NCBI GenBank assembly: GCA_003141315.1
Contig: PLLP01000008.1
Location: 62,001 to 126,000, forward strand
Source: Phycisphaerales bacterium
GTDB lineage: Bacteria; Planctomycetota; Phycisphaerae; Sedimentisphaerales; Anaerobacaceae
Length of the DNA: 64,000 nt
Direction of reading: 5' to 3'
A program made the position numbers and the translations under genes. Below the pieces are notes generated by a model. The model searched no databases. It had not been told where the DNA came from and saw only the letters and a program-made list of their open reading frames with translations. Below are positions 8,391 through 17,332 of the stretch, piece by piece; the stretch's first letter is position 1, and every line of letters begins with the position of its first letter.

Positions 8391-9662
8391 ATGAATGTAC
8401 TCTTAACAGGCAGCGGCGGACGCGAACACGCTATCGCATGGAAGCTGGCACAGTCAAAGGAGCTTGAGAAACTTTACATCGCACCGGGTAATCCCGGCAC
8501 CGCGACCTGCGGTGAAAATGTCCCCATTAAGGATAACGATATAAACGCCCTGCTCACCTTCGCAAAAGAAAAAAACATAGGTCTGCTCGTCGTCGGGTCT
8601 GAAGAATCGTTAGCCCTCGGAATCGTTGACGCCTTCGAGGCCGCCGGCATAAAGGCGTTTGGCCCTACCGCTGCTGCGGCACAATTGGAATCGGACAAAG
8701 CCTTTGCGAAACAGCTTATGCGCTCCGCTGCAATTTCAACCGCGGAGGGAAAAATCCTCGACAATTTCAAGGATGCAAAAAAATACATCGCCAGCAGGGA
8801 TGAGGCGATTGTTATAAAGGCAGCCGGCCTTGCGAAAGGAAAAGGCGTCTTTGTCTGCGACGACCCTGCCGATGGAATCCTCGCTGCGGAAAAAATGATG
8901 ATACAGAGAATATTCGGCGATGCAGGCAGCAAGATTGTCGTTGAGGACAAACTGCTCGGCGAAGAGGCCTCCATCCTGGCGTTCGTGGACGGGTTTAATA
9001 TCTATATTATGGAGTCATCGCAGGACCACAAGCCCATCGGGGACGGCGACACAGGGCCCAATACCGGCGGAATGGGTGCATACAGCCCGGCTCCGCTTAT
9101 TACCGACAAACTTATGGAGCAGATTTCTCGCGAAATTCTCGTTCCTGTAGTTGACGCAATGAACCGCAACGGAACGCTCTATAAAGGCGTGCTTTACGCA
9201 GGCTTAATGATTACCGCAGGCGGACCGCGCGTCCTCGAATTCAACGTGCGGTTCGGCGACCCGGAGACCCAGCCGATTCTGATGAGATTAAAAAACGATT
9301 TACTGAATGTCTTAACCGCGGTCTGCGACGGCAAACTCGACCAGGTCTCGCTGGACTGGGACAGCCGCCCCGCCGTCTGCGTTGTGATGGCTTCAAAAGG
9401 TTATCCCGGCAATTATGAGAAAGGGAAAATAATCACGGGTCTCGATGAAGCCGCCAAACTGCAGAACGTTTTAGTTTTCCACGCCGGCACTTCCAAAAAT
9501 AATGGCGATATAGTCACTAATGGCGGAAGGGTTCTCGGCGTAACGGCCATTGGACAAACGATTGCAGCGGCAAAAGCGACGGCCTATCAGGCCGTAGAAA
9601 AAATCAAATTCGACGGCGCTTACTGGCGAAAGGATATCGCCGACAAAGCCCTGAAAAGATAA
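8391..9662 (+). CDS. purD: Phosphoribosylamine-glycine ligase
   Basis: This 423-residue protein has the normal PurD length. It catalyses ATP-dependent joining of glycine to 5-phosphoribosylamine, the second step of purine synthesis, in the cytoplasm. Signatures are LLTGSGGREHAIAW at the N-terminus, the ATP-grasp segments VIKAAGLAKGKGVFV and GDGDTGPNTGGMGAYSPAP, and LEFNVRFGDPETQ (metal-binding Glu/Asn). The leader at 8347-8365 can form a short hairpin (CCCC/GGGG with an inner GG/CC) of unknown role. No other pur gene is adjacent, so it is not part of a pur operon here. Confidence 0.97.
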   Translation: MNVLLTGSGGREHAIAWKLAQSKELEKLYIAPGNPGTATCGENVPIKDNDINALLTFAKEKNIGLLVVGSEESLALGIVDAFEAAGIKAFGPTAAAAQLESDKAFAKQLMRSAAISTAEGKILDNFKDAKKYIASRDEAIVIKAAGLAKGKGVFVCDDPADGILAAEKMMIQRIFGDAGSKIVVEDKLLGEEASILAFVDGFNIYIMESSQDHKPIGDGDTGPNTGGMGAYSPAPLITDKLMEQISREILVPVVDAMNRNGTLYKGVLYAGLMITAGGPRVLEFNVRFGDPETQPILMRLKNDLLNVLTAVCDGKLDQVSLDWDSRPAVCVVMASKGYPGNYEKGKIITGLDEAAKLQNVLVFHAGTSKNNGDIVTNGGRVLGVTAIGQTIAAAKATAYQAVEKIKFDGAYWRKDIADKALKR

Positions 9663-9693
9663 CGAATGAAATTCTCCAAAATATGAAACTATA

Positions 9694-12600
9694 GTGGATA
9701 ATACCGAAAACAAAAACGCATTAGAACGAAAAAAAAATATCCTGAGACATATTCCCCGGATATCGCTGGAAATCCTGTTTGCAGCGGCAATTCTCTGGGT
9801 ACTGTTTATTCTTACGTCGAGGTACTCCTGTAAGGCGGCGCTGATAAGTATCGGCAAGGAGACCGGCACGAAAATTACCGCTGACGCACTCCGGATAAAA
9901 CTCGACGGCTCCGTGGAGATTGACTCCCTCACAATCAGGCCTGACCAAAAAAACCTGCAAGACCAGATTTTCTTAAAAGCACAAAAGACAAATATACGAC
10001 TGAGTCTGCCGAGTCTTTTTTTGCTGAAACCACGGCTTAAAAGAATCAGCATCGACGATTTTACGCTCAGTGCTGTATATGACTGCAATAACGGCAGATG
10101 GAACCTGCCGCGAATCGAACAAAAGCTGCCGGAAGCGAAAACCAGTGAAATCCCGACAATCTATTTAAATAACGGAACCTTCCAGTACTGCAAGATAAGC
10201 GGAAAAGACAAAAATATCATCGCACAAATACCGTTCCAGTTCCGGCTTGTTCAGCAAAAAGAGCCTATCAACAGGATTTTACAAAAAAGCGAAAAAGTTT
10301 TCCAATTCGAGTTCGCCGCCAAACAATGGTCGAATATCGGCGCAATTAAATTAGACGGCACAATCCGGCAAAACAAAATTGAAATCAGCGGCGCAGTGCT
10401 GCCTGCAAATCCCGAATCTGCCGGCGGCCCCCCTTCGACGAATTTGCAGGTCGAAAATATCAAGGCCTTCCTGAATTATCAGTCCGCCGAAGGCGGACCA
10501 AATTATTCCCTTACTGCTGATGTAAATGGTCTCAAAAGCGGGAAAACCAATTTCGCAGAGCAGTTTAAAACCATCAGGTCTTTTGCCACTAACCCGCAGC
10601 TCGGAGAGAAATTTCAGAATTTTCTCGACAGGTCACAGACAAAAGGCAGCCTCGATGCGAAAATCAATATAACAGGTAATCTATACAAGATAATGGAGAG
10701 TAAAATTATAGGAAAAGTTTTTTGCAAAAACATAAATTTCTGCGATAAGGGTTTCGAATACCCGGTAGAAAACCTTTCGGGGCCTATTGACATTACGGAA
10801 TCAAGCGCTAACCTGAACAACCTTCAGGGCAAACACAAGAATGCGGTATTTCTCATAAACGGCTGGACAAAAGGTTCGCAAGGGCAGGTCTATTACAAGA
10901 TTAACGTTTCCGGCGACAACGTTCTGCTCGACAAAGACGTATATTCGGCTCTTACCGCCGCTAAGAAAAAAATCTGGGACGATTTCTCGCCAACAGGAAA
11001 AATCGCAATAGATTATACATTTGCAAAAGAATCCGCCCTGCCAAAAACAGGCACAATGAATGTCACCGCCAAGAATTGCCGCGTCTTTTGGAAAATGTTT
11101 AATCGTCCTTTTAACAACATAACAGGCCGTTTATCCATCGAAGAAAACCAGGTGACTTTTTCGCAGTTAACCTCTAAAAACGGAATTGAAAAAATAATTA
11201 TTGACGGCAAAATAGCAGTAAAAGAGCCAAACCGTGCGGCCTTCGATGTCAATCTGAATGCAGAGAATATCGACTCGAACTCCATCCTGCAGAAAATCGC
11301 ATGGGCAGACCTCTCGCTTCTCGCGGGAATAAACAAACCGGCAATCATCGACAATATGCATCCGTCAGGCCGTATAACTCTCACAGGACACTTCAAAAAA
11401 GACTCCACCGAGAACCAGTGCAGCATTGATTGCAAAGTTAACTGCCTCAACGACAGCCTCGAGTATAAAAAAGTGCCTTATCATTTCGAAGAGATAAACG
11501 GAAATATTTATATACAAAATAACCGCATAAGGTTCGAGAATCTGAAGGCGGCGACCGACAACCTCAAACTGGCGCCCGAAAAATCTCTTATAAAAATCGA
11601 CGGCGAAATAAAACTGGCCAATGATAAATTCGACAGCGCCGAGTTGCGTCTTAAAGCCGACGACATCGCCCTCGATGAGCGGCTCGGTGCAATACTGCCC
11701 GAAAAAATCCAACCCCTTTATTTCAAATTCAACCCGACGGGACTGGTTGACCTCAATTTTGACCAGCTCAAAATATCCGATTCAAACCGCGGCAAAAATT
11801 CCATTGAAGCAGCCGGAACCATCTATCTGAAACAGTGTAATATCGAAACAGAAACAAAACTCACGCAGCTGCAGGGTCTTCTGGATATTCAGGGTTTGTA
11901 CAAAAATGATGAAGGCTTATGTGCCGGAAGAATCAGGGCGCAGGACTGCAGTTTGGCAGTCAAAGAAAAAAAGATTACAGAGCTTAACGCGGACATTGTC
12001 TATGATAAAAACAATAAAAGCTGGCACAGCGACAACCTTACGGGCGATTGCTACAACGGAAAAATGAACGGCTATCTCGAACTCGACGAAGAAGACGACA
12101 ATGCGTCATATCTGCTGGATTTAGGTTTCGACGGTATTGATTTACACAAATTCCTTTCCGAGCCGGCGCAAATCTATTCCGACGCAAACCATACTGCTGC
12201 GAGAAGTGAAAAGGAAAACAGCAATAATTATACGCGAGGCCGGATGGACGCCGCAATAAGTATCTCCGGTCAAATCGGACGGGATGATATGACCCTCGGA
12301 AGGTGCTGCCTGAAAATCAAAAATATGGAAGTCGGTAAAGTCTCACTCCTCGGAAAACTGCTGAGCATTTTGCAGTTTACAGAGCCGAGAGATTTTACTT
12401 TTGAACAAATGGTCGTCAATTCGTATTTAACAGGAAACCGGCTGCTGCTCGACGTTGACATATCAGGCCAGAAAACTGCCTTTCAGGGAGAAGGCACAAT
12501 GGACCTCAAAAAAATGATTATCGATTTGCTGCTCAAAGCACGCGGGCGGCGTTTCATCGGCAGCAAGCCAGGCCCACTGCAAACGCTCACCGAAGGTCTC

Positions 12601-12732
12601 GGGCAGGGAATCGTCCAGATTAACGTCAAGGGCAGCGTATATAGCCCGCAGCTCGACGTCGTTGCCCTTCCGGTAATCAAGGGAACAATGGGATTGTTCG
12701 GAACCAAAAGAAACGAGAAAAAAATAAATTAG
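9694..12732 (+). CDS. AsmA-like envelope protein
   Basis: This 1012-residue protein starts at a GTG 31 bases after purD. One N-terminal transmembrane helix (ISLEILFAAAILWVLFIL, residues 23-40) is followed by a long, beta-rich, low-Cys periplasmic region. The C-terminal portion (LTGNRLLLDVDISGQ, GEGTMDLKKMIIDLLLKARG, IVQINVKGSVYSPQLDVVALP) resembles the AsmA/YhdP/TamB-type C-terminal module. Such proteins form bridge-like tubes that move phospholipid or assist outer-membrane assembly. This supports a two-membrane envelope. Family assignment rests on architecture and the C-terminal motif. Two GC-rich stretches in the coding sequence (10420-10498) look like repeat insertions. Confidence 0.75.
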   Translation: MDNTENKNALERKKNILRHIPRISLEILFAAAILWVLFILTSRYSCKAALISIGKETGTKITADALRIKLDGSVEIDSLTIRPDQKNLQDQIFLKAQKTNIRLSLPSLFLLKPRLKRISIDDFTLSAVYDCNNGRWNLPRIEQKLPEAKTSEIPTIYLNNGTFQYCKISGKDKNIIAQIPFQFRLVQQKEPINRILQKSEKVFQFEFAAKQWSNIGAIKLDGTIRQNKIEISGAVLPANPESAGGPPSTNLQVENIKAFLNYQSAEGGPNYSLTADVNGLKSGKTNFAEQFKTIRSFATNPQLGEKFQNFLDRSQTKGSLDAKINITGNLYKIMESKIIGKVFCKNINFCDKGFEYPVENLSGPIDITESSANLNNLQGKHKNAVFLINGWTKGSQGQVYYKINVSGDNVLLDKDVYSALTAAKKKIWDDFSPTGKIAIDYTFAKESALPKTGTMNVTAKNCRVFWKMFNRPFNNITGRLSIEENQVTFSQLTSKNGIEKIIIDGKIAVKEPNRAAFDVNLNAENIDSNSILQKIAWADLSLLAGINKPAIIDNMHPSGRITLTGHFKKDSTENQCSIDCKVNCLNDSLEYKKVPYHFEEINGNIYIQNNRIRFENLKAATDNLKLAPEKSLIKIDGEIKLANDKFDSAELRLKADDIALDERLGAILPEKIQPLYFKFNPTGLVDLNFDQLKISDSNRGKNSIEAAGTIYLKQCNIETETKLTQLQGLLDIQGLYKNDEGLCAGRIRAQDCSLAVKEKKITELNADIVYDKNNKSWHSDNLTGDCYNGKMNGYLELDEEDDNASYLLDLGFDGIDLHKFLSEPAQIYSDANHTAARSEKENSNNYTRGRMDAAISISGQIGRDDMTLGRCCLKIKNMEVGKVSLLGKLLSILQFTEPRDFTFEQMVVNSYLTGNRLLLDVDISGQKTAFQGEGTMDLKKMIIDLLLKARGRRFIGSKPGPLQTLTEGLGQGIVQINVKGSVYSPQLDVVALPVIKGTMGLFGTKRNEKKIN
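10482..10498. repeat. GC-rich palindrome inside the AsmA-like gene
   Basis: GTCCGCC-GAA-GGCGGAC is a perfect 7-bp stem with a 3-base loop, read in frame as part of QSAEGGP. The same core occurs in intergenic positions of this window (for example 6543-6556, 31933-31954, 43317-43330, 62315-62327), so it appears to be a dispersed element that can land in coding sequence. Confidence 0.6.
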
Positions 12733-12779
12733 CTCACGGCACCGCAGATAAAACTTTCCGAAGTTCATCCAGACAACAG

Positions 12780-13460
12780 TTAAATTTGCCCGTCAAGAAG
12801 CTTCCGCAGAAAAGGCATTGCATCAGCCAAAGATGGAAATATCTTAAAAGCAAGCGATGCTGCCTCTTTCGTCGGCTGTTTTACATCCGGAATCATAATT
12901 ACAGGTATGCCCGCTCTATGCGCAGCATAAACACCGTTTTCAGAATCTTCAAAAACAAGGCACCGCCCGACAGGAGCATTTAATTTCTCTGCAGCAGCGA
13001 GAAAAATATCCGGCGCAGGTTTTCCGCTACGAACATCATCGCCGGTAATAATTATCTGAAATCTGTCGATAAGACCGCCCGCTGCAAGTTTCTTCATCGC
13101 TGATTCCCTGCAGGAAGAAGTCGCCACTGCCTTGCGAATGCGCCGGCTTTCAAGAAAATCAAGCAGTTCGCCAAGCCCCGCTTTAAAAGTCACCCCGAAT
13201 TTGTCGAAATGCTCGTACATATACCTCAGCCTTTTTTCGTTTGCCTGCTCCAGCGGAAAATCCGGGCCGAAAGCATTCTTGAATATCGGCTCCATATCAG
13301 GCACAATCAAACCGATAATCTTATGATACATATCATCCTCGAGGGTAAAGCCAAAATCGGCACACGCCTGTTTCCAGCCCTGGTAGGAAACAATTTCCGT
13401 ATCGAGCATAAGGCCGTCAAGGTCAAATATAGCAGCTTCTATAATATCGTTATCCTTCAT
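12780..13460 (-). CDS. HAD-superfamily phosphatase, beta-phosphoglucomutase-like
   Basis: From the ATG at 13460 the protein has 226 residues. Motif I is AIFDLDGLMLDTE (nucleophile and acid Asp), motif II is AVATSSCRES, and motifs III/IV are SGKPAPDIFLAAAEKL and CLVFEDSENGV. The cap insertion position and overall pattern fit the subclass IA beta-phosphoglucomutase / sugar-phosphatase group. The substrate cannot be told from sequence. A TTG at 13487 would extend it by nine residues, but neither start has a clear ribosome site. Confidence 0.85.
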   Translation of the reverse strand: MKDNDIIEAAIFDLDGLMLDTEIVSYQGWKQACADFGFTLEDDMYHKIIGLIVPDMEPIFKNAFGPDFPLEQANEKRLRYMYEHFDKFGVTFKAGLGELLDFLESRRIRKAVATSSCRESAMKKLAAGGLIDRFQIIITGDDVRSGKPAPDIFLAAAEKLNAPVGRCLVFEDSENGVYAAHRAGIPVIMIPDVKQPTKEAASLAFKIFPSLADAMPFLRKLLDGQI

Positions 13461-13520
13461 ACTGCGGCGAGAAGATAACAGAAACAAGGATATGCGTCAA
13501 ATATTCCTCAACCAACGTAC

Positions 13521-13561
13521 AAAAAAATATCGGCCCTGTCACAATTTGACAAGGCCGATAT
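13521..13561 (-). terminator. Intrinsic terminator after pilQ
   Basis: On the minus strand a 9-bp stem (ATATCGGCC / GGCCGATAT) continues after one mismatch into five more pairs (TGTCA / TGACA) and is followed by a run of seven T. It lies 34 bases past the pilQ stop and closes the pilus cluster. Confidence 0.85.
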
Positions 13562-13594
13562 ATATTTACAGAAAAACTTCAACTATCGAAAATT

Positions 13595-15073
13595 CTACTT
13601 TTGGGCATCTGCCTCAACATCTGATTTCACAGGCTTCGGCCCTTGGAACTCGGTCACTTTATAATTCTGCATTTCGGTTTCCGACATTGCAGGCGTATTG
13701 ATAATTCTCGGTGTCACGAAGACAACCAGCTCGCTGGTTATAGCCTCTTGTCCTTCAAACCTAAACAATGCACCAAACAGCGGCAAATCTCCCAGCAGCG
13801 GAACCTTATCAGTCTGCTTGGTCACTTCCTTTTTCCTCAGACCTCCGAGGACAACTGTCTGACCATCTTTTATCAGCAGGGTTGTGGTTGCATCACGTTT
13901 ATCAACGACCGGCTGCGGATATTTCGCTCCCGAAGCATCGCCGACATTGACCGTGCCCGTCTGAACACTGAAACTGGGTTTAAGCTGTAATCTTATAAGC
14001 CCGTCCCGCGTCACATGAGGAAGGACATTAAGCGTCACGCCGACTTCTTTGAATTCGGTTGTGCCAAACGCGACGCTTGAACCGCCGCCCTGATTAAGCT
14101 GCTGATAAGGTATCTGCGAGATAATCTTAATCTCGGCTGTTTGATTATCGAGAACAAGAATTCGCGGATTGGCAAGCAGTTTGGCCTTAATAGATTCGCT
14201 TTGCGCTCTTAACAGAGTGTCGATATCGACACTGTCATTGAGAAAACCAAGACGTAAAACGCCCTTGGTATCATTGGACTTGCTGACGGTTCCGTTGAAC
14301 AACCCTGAGATAAACGGGGATTGCTTACCTGCGGTCGGGTTGGTACCCACGCCGCTAATTAAACCTGTTCCATCGCTTGTGCCGCCTGTCCCGGCGCCAT
14401 AAGTCGTATTTCGTCCTGCCTGCCATTCGACTCCGAGGTCGAGACGGTCCTTGCTGGTAAGATCATAGATGCGGGCCTCCACAAGAATCTGCGGCGTCAC
14501 ACGGTCAACCTCCTGAATAAAGGTGTCGATGGCCTTCATCTTGCTTTCGGTATCGGTCACAATTATATTGCTCGTCCCCACATTTGAAGAAAGCGAACCC
14601 TGGGCAGATTTGAACTTATTCAGGGCCTTCTCAACTTCAGCCACATCGGCGTATGTAATACGGTATATCTTGCTTACAAGCTGTTCCGCTCTTTGTGCAA
14701 TCTGCTCGGCAGGCGCTATCCTTATCATATTTTCGGATATAACGTATCCGTAATTATGAGATGCAAGGATATTATCCAGCGCCTCCTTCAGGGGAACATT
14801 GGTAAGCTTGGCTGTCACGGTGCCGGTCACATCAGGACTCTTTATCACGTCAATATTTGCCTGCTCTGCCAGCACCTTGATAACATCATCAATCGGTGTA
14901 TCACGAAAATCCACGCTCACCTTTTTCTGCAGCCTCTGTTCTATACCCGACATTACTACTTTGTCGCTCGTCTGCGCGGTTTCAGGCGCCGCCAGCACAT
15001 AAGTCGTCATAGCCAGAACGACGGCAAGTAAAAACGCCAATGTCAAACCTTCTCTTTTCTCTATCGAAATCAT
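13595..15073 (-). CDS. pilQ: Type IV pilus secretin
   Basis: This 492-residue protein has a signal peptide (LTLAFLLAVVLAMTTYVLAAP). It carries a secretin-and-TonB short N-terminal domain (VSVDFRDTPIDDVIKVLAEQ), an N1-type domain (YRITYADVAEVEKALNKF) and a C-terminal secretin beta-domain (LVEARIYDLTSKDRLDLGVEW, GVTLNVLPHV, LIKDGQTVVLGGL, KVPLLGDLPLFGALF). Fourteen or so copies would form the outer-membrane ring through which the pilus passes. It is shorter than proteobacterial PilQ and lacks AMIN domains. It is the last gene of the minus-strand pil cluster and a terminator follows. Confidence 0.93.
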   Translation of the reverse strand: MISIEKREGLTLAFLLAVVLAMTTYVLAAPETAQTSDKVVMSGIEQRLQKKVSVDFRDTPIDDVIKVLAEQANIDVIKSPDVTGTVTAKLTNVPLKEALDNILASHNYGYVISENMIRIAPAEQIAQRAEQLVSKIYRITYADVAEVEKALNKFKSAQGSLSSNVGTSNIIVTDTESKMKAIDTFIQEVDRVTPQILVEARIYDLTSKDRLDLGVEWQAGRNTTYGAGTGGTSDGTGLISGVGTNPTAGKQSPFISGLFNGTVSKSNDTKGVLRLGFLNDSVDIDTLLRAQSESIKAKLLANPRILVLDNQTAEIKIISQIPYQQLNQGGGSSVAFGTTEFKEVGVTLNVLPHVTRDGLIRLQLKPSFSVQTGTVNVGDASGAKYPQPVVDKRDATTTLLIKDGQTVVLGGLRKKEVTKQTDKVPLLGDLPLFGALFRFEGQEAITSELVVFVTPRIINTPAMSETEMQNYKVTEFQGPKPVKSDVEADAQK

Positions 15074-15110
15074 AATTCTTCCTTTCCTAATTTTATGTCC
15101 AAAATTATTA

Positions 15111-15917
15111 TTATTGCGTCTGGTCTGATGGGTTCCAGTTCTGGCCGACCTTTAAGGTCTTCGTCTGGCCTTTCCATTCGAAAGTCACCATATTTTTCTC
15201 CACCTTCACTATGGTAACGTCTTCGATTTTTTCTCCTGCATACATAATCTGAGAACCAATAATTGCCGCTGCTTTATCTTCACTGAATACAATACCCGCT
15301 AAAAAAATCCCCCCGGCAGCGGAAGGTTGTATAGTGTCGTCCGTCTGCCCATGGCCCTGCACCGGAACAAAATTCCCCGTCCTCATAGGGTCTCTAAGCG
15401 AGGCTGAAATCGGCTGCGGTATCTGCCAGTTAATCTTTACGGATTTTACAGCCTCGTCCGCCCCCGTCTGAATTACAGGAACATGCACCTTCTTCGGCGA
15501 TGGCGGAAGTACAAACTTGACGAAAATGAAAACCAAAACAAGACACAAAACAGGCACTAATATAAGTGAAGCTTTCTGTCTTTGAAGTTCGATTGCGGAT
15601 GTTTTTGGCAGAAGTTTTGCCTTTAAAGTCTTATAAATTCTGGAGAAGGCCGTTTCCTGTGGCGCTTTCACTTTGGAAACCGGTTTACGTGGTTCTTCAA
15701 CTGTGTCCGTGTAAAACTTTTGAACCGGCCTGGACGGCGGAGAATATGATTGCTGCTGCGTTGGATACGGCGCTGCCCCCGACCCATCAGGCTGCCCCGG
15801 TACGAAATCTGCCACGGCTGTCTTCTGCGAAACAGAATCTGCCGAATCCTTCTGTAAAGGCACACCGTCGAATATCGACGATATCCTTTTATGCAAACCT
15901 GCTTTGAAACTCGCCAT
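15111..15917 (-). CDS. PilP/GspC-like pilus assembly protein
   Basis: This 268-residue protein has a cytoplasmic, proline-rich N-terminus (residues 1-115), one transmembrane helix (ILVPVLCLVLVFIFVKFVL, about 118-136) and a periplasmic C-terminal domain (GGIFLAGIVFSEDKAAAIIG, GEKIEDVTIVKVEKNMVTFEW). The last domain resembles the HR domain of GspC/PilP, which docks the inner-membrane complex onto the secretin. It lies between parA and pilQ, 37 bases upstream of pilQ, the place of pilP in classical pilMNOPQ operons. Unlike typical PilP it is not a lipoprotein. Confidence 0.7.
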   Translation of the reverse strand: MASFKAGLHKRISSIFDGVPLQKDSADSVSQKTAVADFVPGQPDGSGAAPYPTQQQSYSPPSRPVQKFYTDTVEEPRKPVSKVKAPQETAFSRIYKTLKAKLLPKTSAIELQRQKASLILVPVLCLVLVFIFVKFVLPPSPKKVHVPVIQTGADEAVKSVKINWQIPQPISASLRDPMRTGNFVPVQGHGQTDDTIQPSAAGGIFLAGIVFSEDKAAAIIGSQIMYAGEKIEDVTIVKVEKNMVTFEWKGQTKTLKVGQNWNPSDQTQ

Positions 15918-15932
15918 ACCAAAACTCCCAAA

Positions 15933-16697
15933 TTATGCCGAAACGCTTGTAATCTCTACTGCAAGCGCACGGTATTCATCGGAACCCGTGCAATTCGGTG
16001 CATAAAGCAGAACGGGCAAACCCGCGCTCGGCGCCTCAGCCAGTCTGACGGTCCTGTGAATCACCGTATCAAAAACCATATTTCCAAAGAATTCTCTCAT
16101 CTGCTGCTGAACCTGCTTGCTCAGGGTTGTCCTCTTTTCAACAAAAGTAAGCAGTATCCCAAGTATCTTCAGAGACGCATTGAAACGCTGCCTGACTATA
16201 TCAATCGTTTCGAGCAACTGCTTGAGGCCCTCGAGGGCATAATACTGCGTCTGAACCGGAATAATTACCTCATCGCTGGCGACGAGGGCGTTGAGCGTCA
16301 AAAGACTAAGCGATGGAGAGCAATCTATAACGCATACGTCGTAGCTGTTGCCGGCGGTATTAAGAAGCTGTTTAAGTGCGTATTCTCTTCCGAAGCGGGG
16401 TGCAAGTTCGAATTCGAGACCGCTAAGCAGAATATTACTCGGTGCCACGCTCAAATTGTCGACTTTTGTTCGCACAATCACTGAAGAAAGAGGCAATTTT
16501 GCATTTGTAAAAGAATCATAAACTGTCTTACCGATATTTTCCGGGTCAATCCCCAAACCTATAGTTGCGTGGGCCTGCGGGTCAAAATCGACAACAAGGA
16601 CTTTTTTACCCGCCAGCGCAAGCGCACCGGCGATGTTGACGGCAGTTGTCGTCTTGCCGCACCCGCCCTTCTGATTTGCTATCGCTATAGTTCGCAT
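15933..16697 (-). CDS. ParA/MinD-family ATPase inside the pilus operon
   Basis: I choose the ATG at 16697 (254 residues), with AGGA 7 bases upstream; a GTG at 16712 is the alternative. The deviant Walker A motif is NQKGGCGKTT (residues 8-17), with VLVVDFDPQAHAT and VCVIDCSPSLSLLT as further nucleotide-site motifs. There is no ParB gene nearby. It sits between pilO and the pilP-like gene with tight spacing, so it is presumably co-transcribed. By analogy with ParA-like proteins that place pili, flagella or chemosensory arrays, it probably positions the pilus machine. That role is inferred from context only. Confidence 0.9.
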   Translation of the reverse strand: MRTIAIANQKGGCGKTTTAVNIAGALALAGKKVLVVDFDPQAHATIGLGIDPENIGKTVYDSFTNAKLPLSSVIVRTKVDNLSVAPSNILLSGLEFELAPRFGREYALKQLLNTAGNSYDVCVIDCSPSLSLLTLNALVASDEVIIPVQTQYYALEGLKQLLETIDIVRQRFNASLKILGILLTFVEKRTTLSKQVQQQMREFFGNMVFDTVIHRTVRLAEAPSAGLPVLLYAPNCTGSDEYRALAVEITSVSA

Positions 16698-16725
16698 CCC
16701 AATTTCCTGCACAGAAAAAAAACGG

Positions 16726-17322
16726 CTAACTCTTGTTTTTAGAAGTATCTTTCTTTGGAGTTTCAGGAAGTTTTGTCACAAAAACATCCAGCCCCATCGT
16801 CACATCATTGCCCGCCTGCTCCTGTCGCGGCTTGTTTATCGAAAACGTATCAATAAACACAACGGGCTGATGCCTTTCGAGGGCATTGAGCAGCAAAAAA
16901 AACTGGTTAAAGCTCGACGTAAAATTAATACTAATCTGGCTTTCCGAAATATGGTCATAATTCTGAACGGCCTGTTCGCCTTTGGTTTTGATTACAAGCG
17001 ATGAAAGCTTCAGCTGTTCGGAAAGCCGGCTGATGTCGAAAGTAAGATTCGAGGCATTTTCCCCCTCAGCCACAAAAGTATTTGCGTCATTCTTCAAAAC
17101 TGCAATCTGTTTATGCAGTCTCGACCTGTTCGCTTCGCTTACAGAATCCTGTGCCTGTTCATATTTGGCGGTTAATTTCGCAAGCTCGCCATTGAGCCGC
17201 TTCTTTTCCGCTCTCTGCGGCGACAAAGCAAAAATATACATCTGGAGAGCCACAAGAAAAAAACCCGTCCATACGAACAGGATTTTTGATAAATATTTTT
17301 TCATTACTTCTTTCACTATCAT
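16726..17322 (-). CDS. pilO: PilO-like inner-membrane pilus assembly protein
   Basis: This 198-residue protein has one transmembrane helix near the N-terminus (ILFVWTGFFLVALQMYIFAL), a coiled-coil stretch (AEKKRLNGELAKLTAKYEQA), and a ferredoxin-like periplasmic domain (SQISINFTSSFNQFFLLLNALE). Layout and position directly after pilN match PilO, which pairs with PilN to link PilM to PilP. Sequence identity to PilO is not obvious by eye, so the call leans on order and topology. ATG at 17322 or 17304. Confidence 0.8.
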   Translation of the reverse strand: MIVKEVMKKYLSKILFVWTGFFLVALQMYIFALSPQRAEKKRLNGELAKLTAKYEQAQDSVSEANRSRLHKQIAVLKNDANTFVAEGENASNLTFDISRLSEQLKLSSLVIKTKGEQAVQNYDHISESQISINFTSSFNQFFLLLNALERHQPVVFIDTFSINKPRQEQAGNDVTMGLDVFVTKLPETPKKDTSKNKS

Positions 17323-17332
17323 TTCAAAACCC

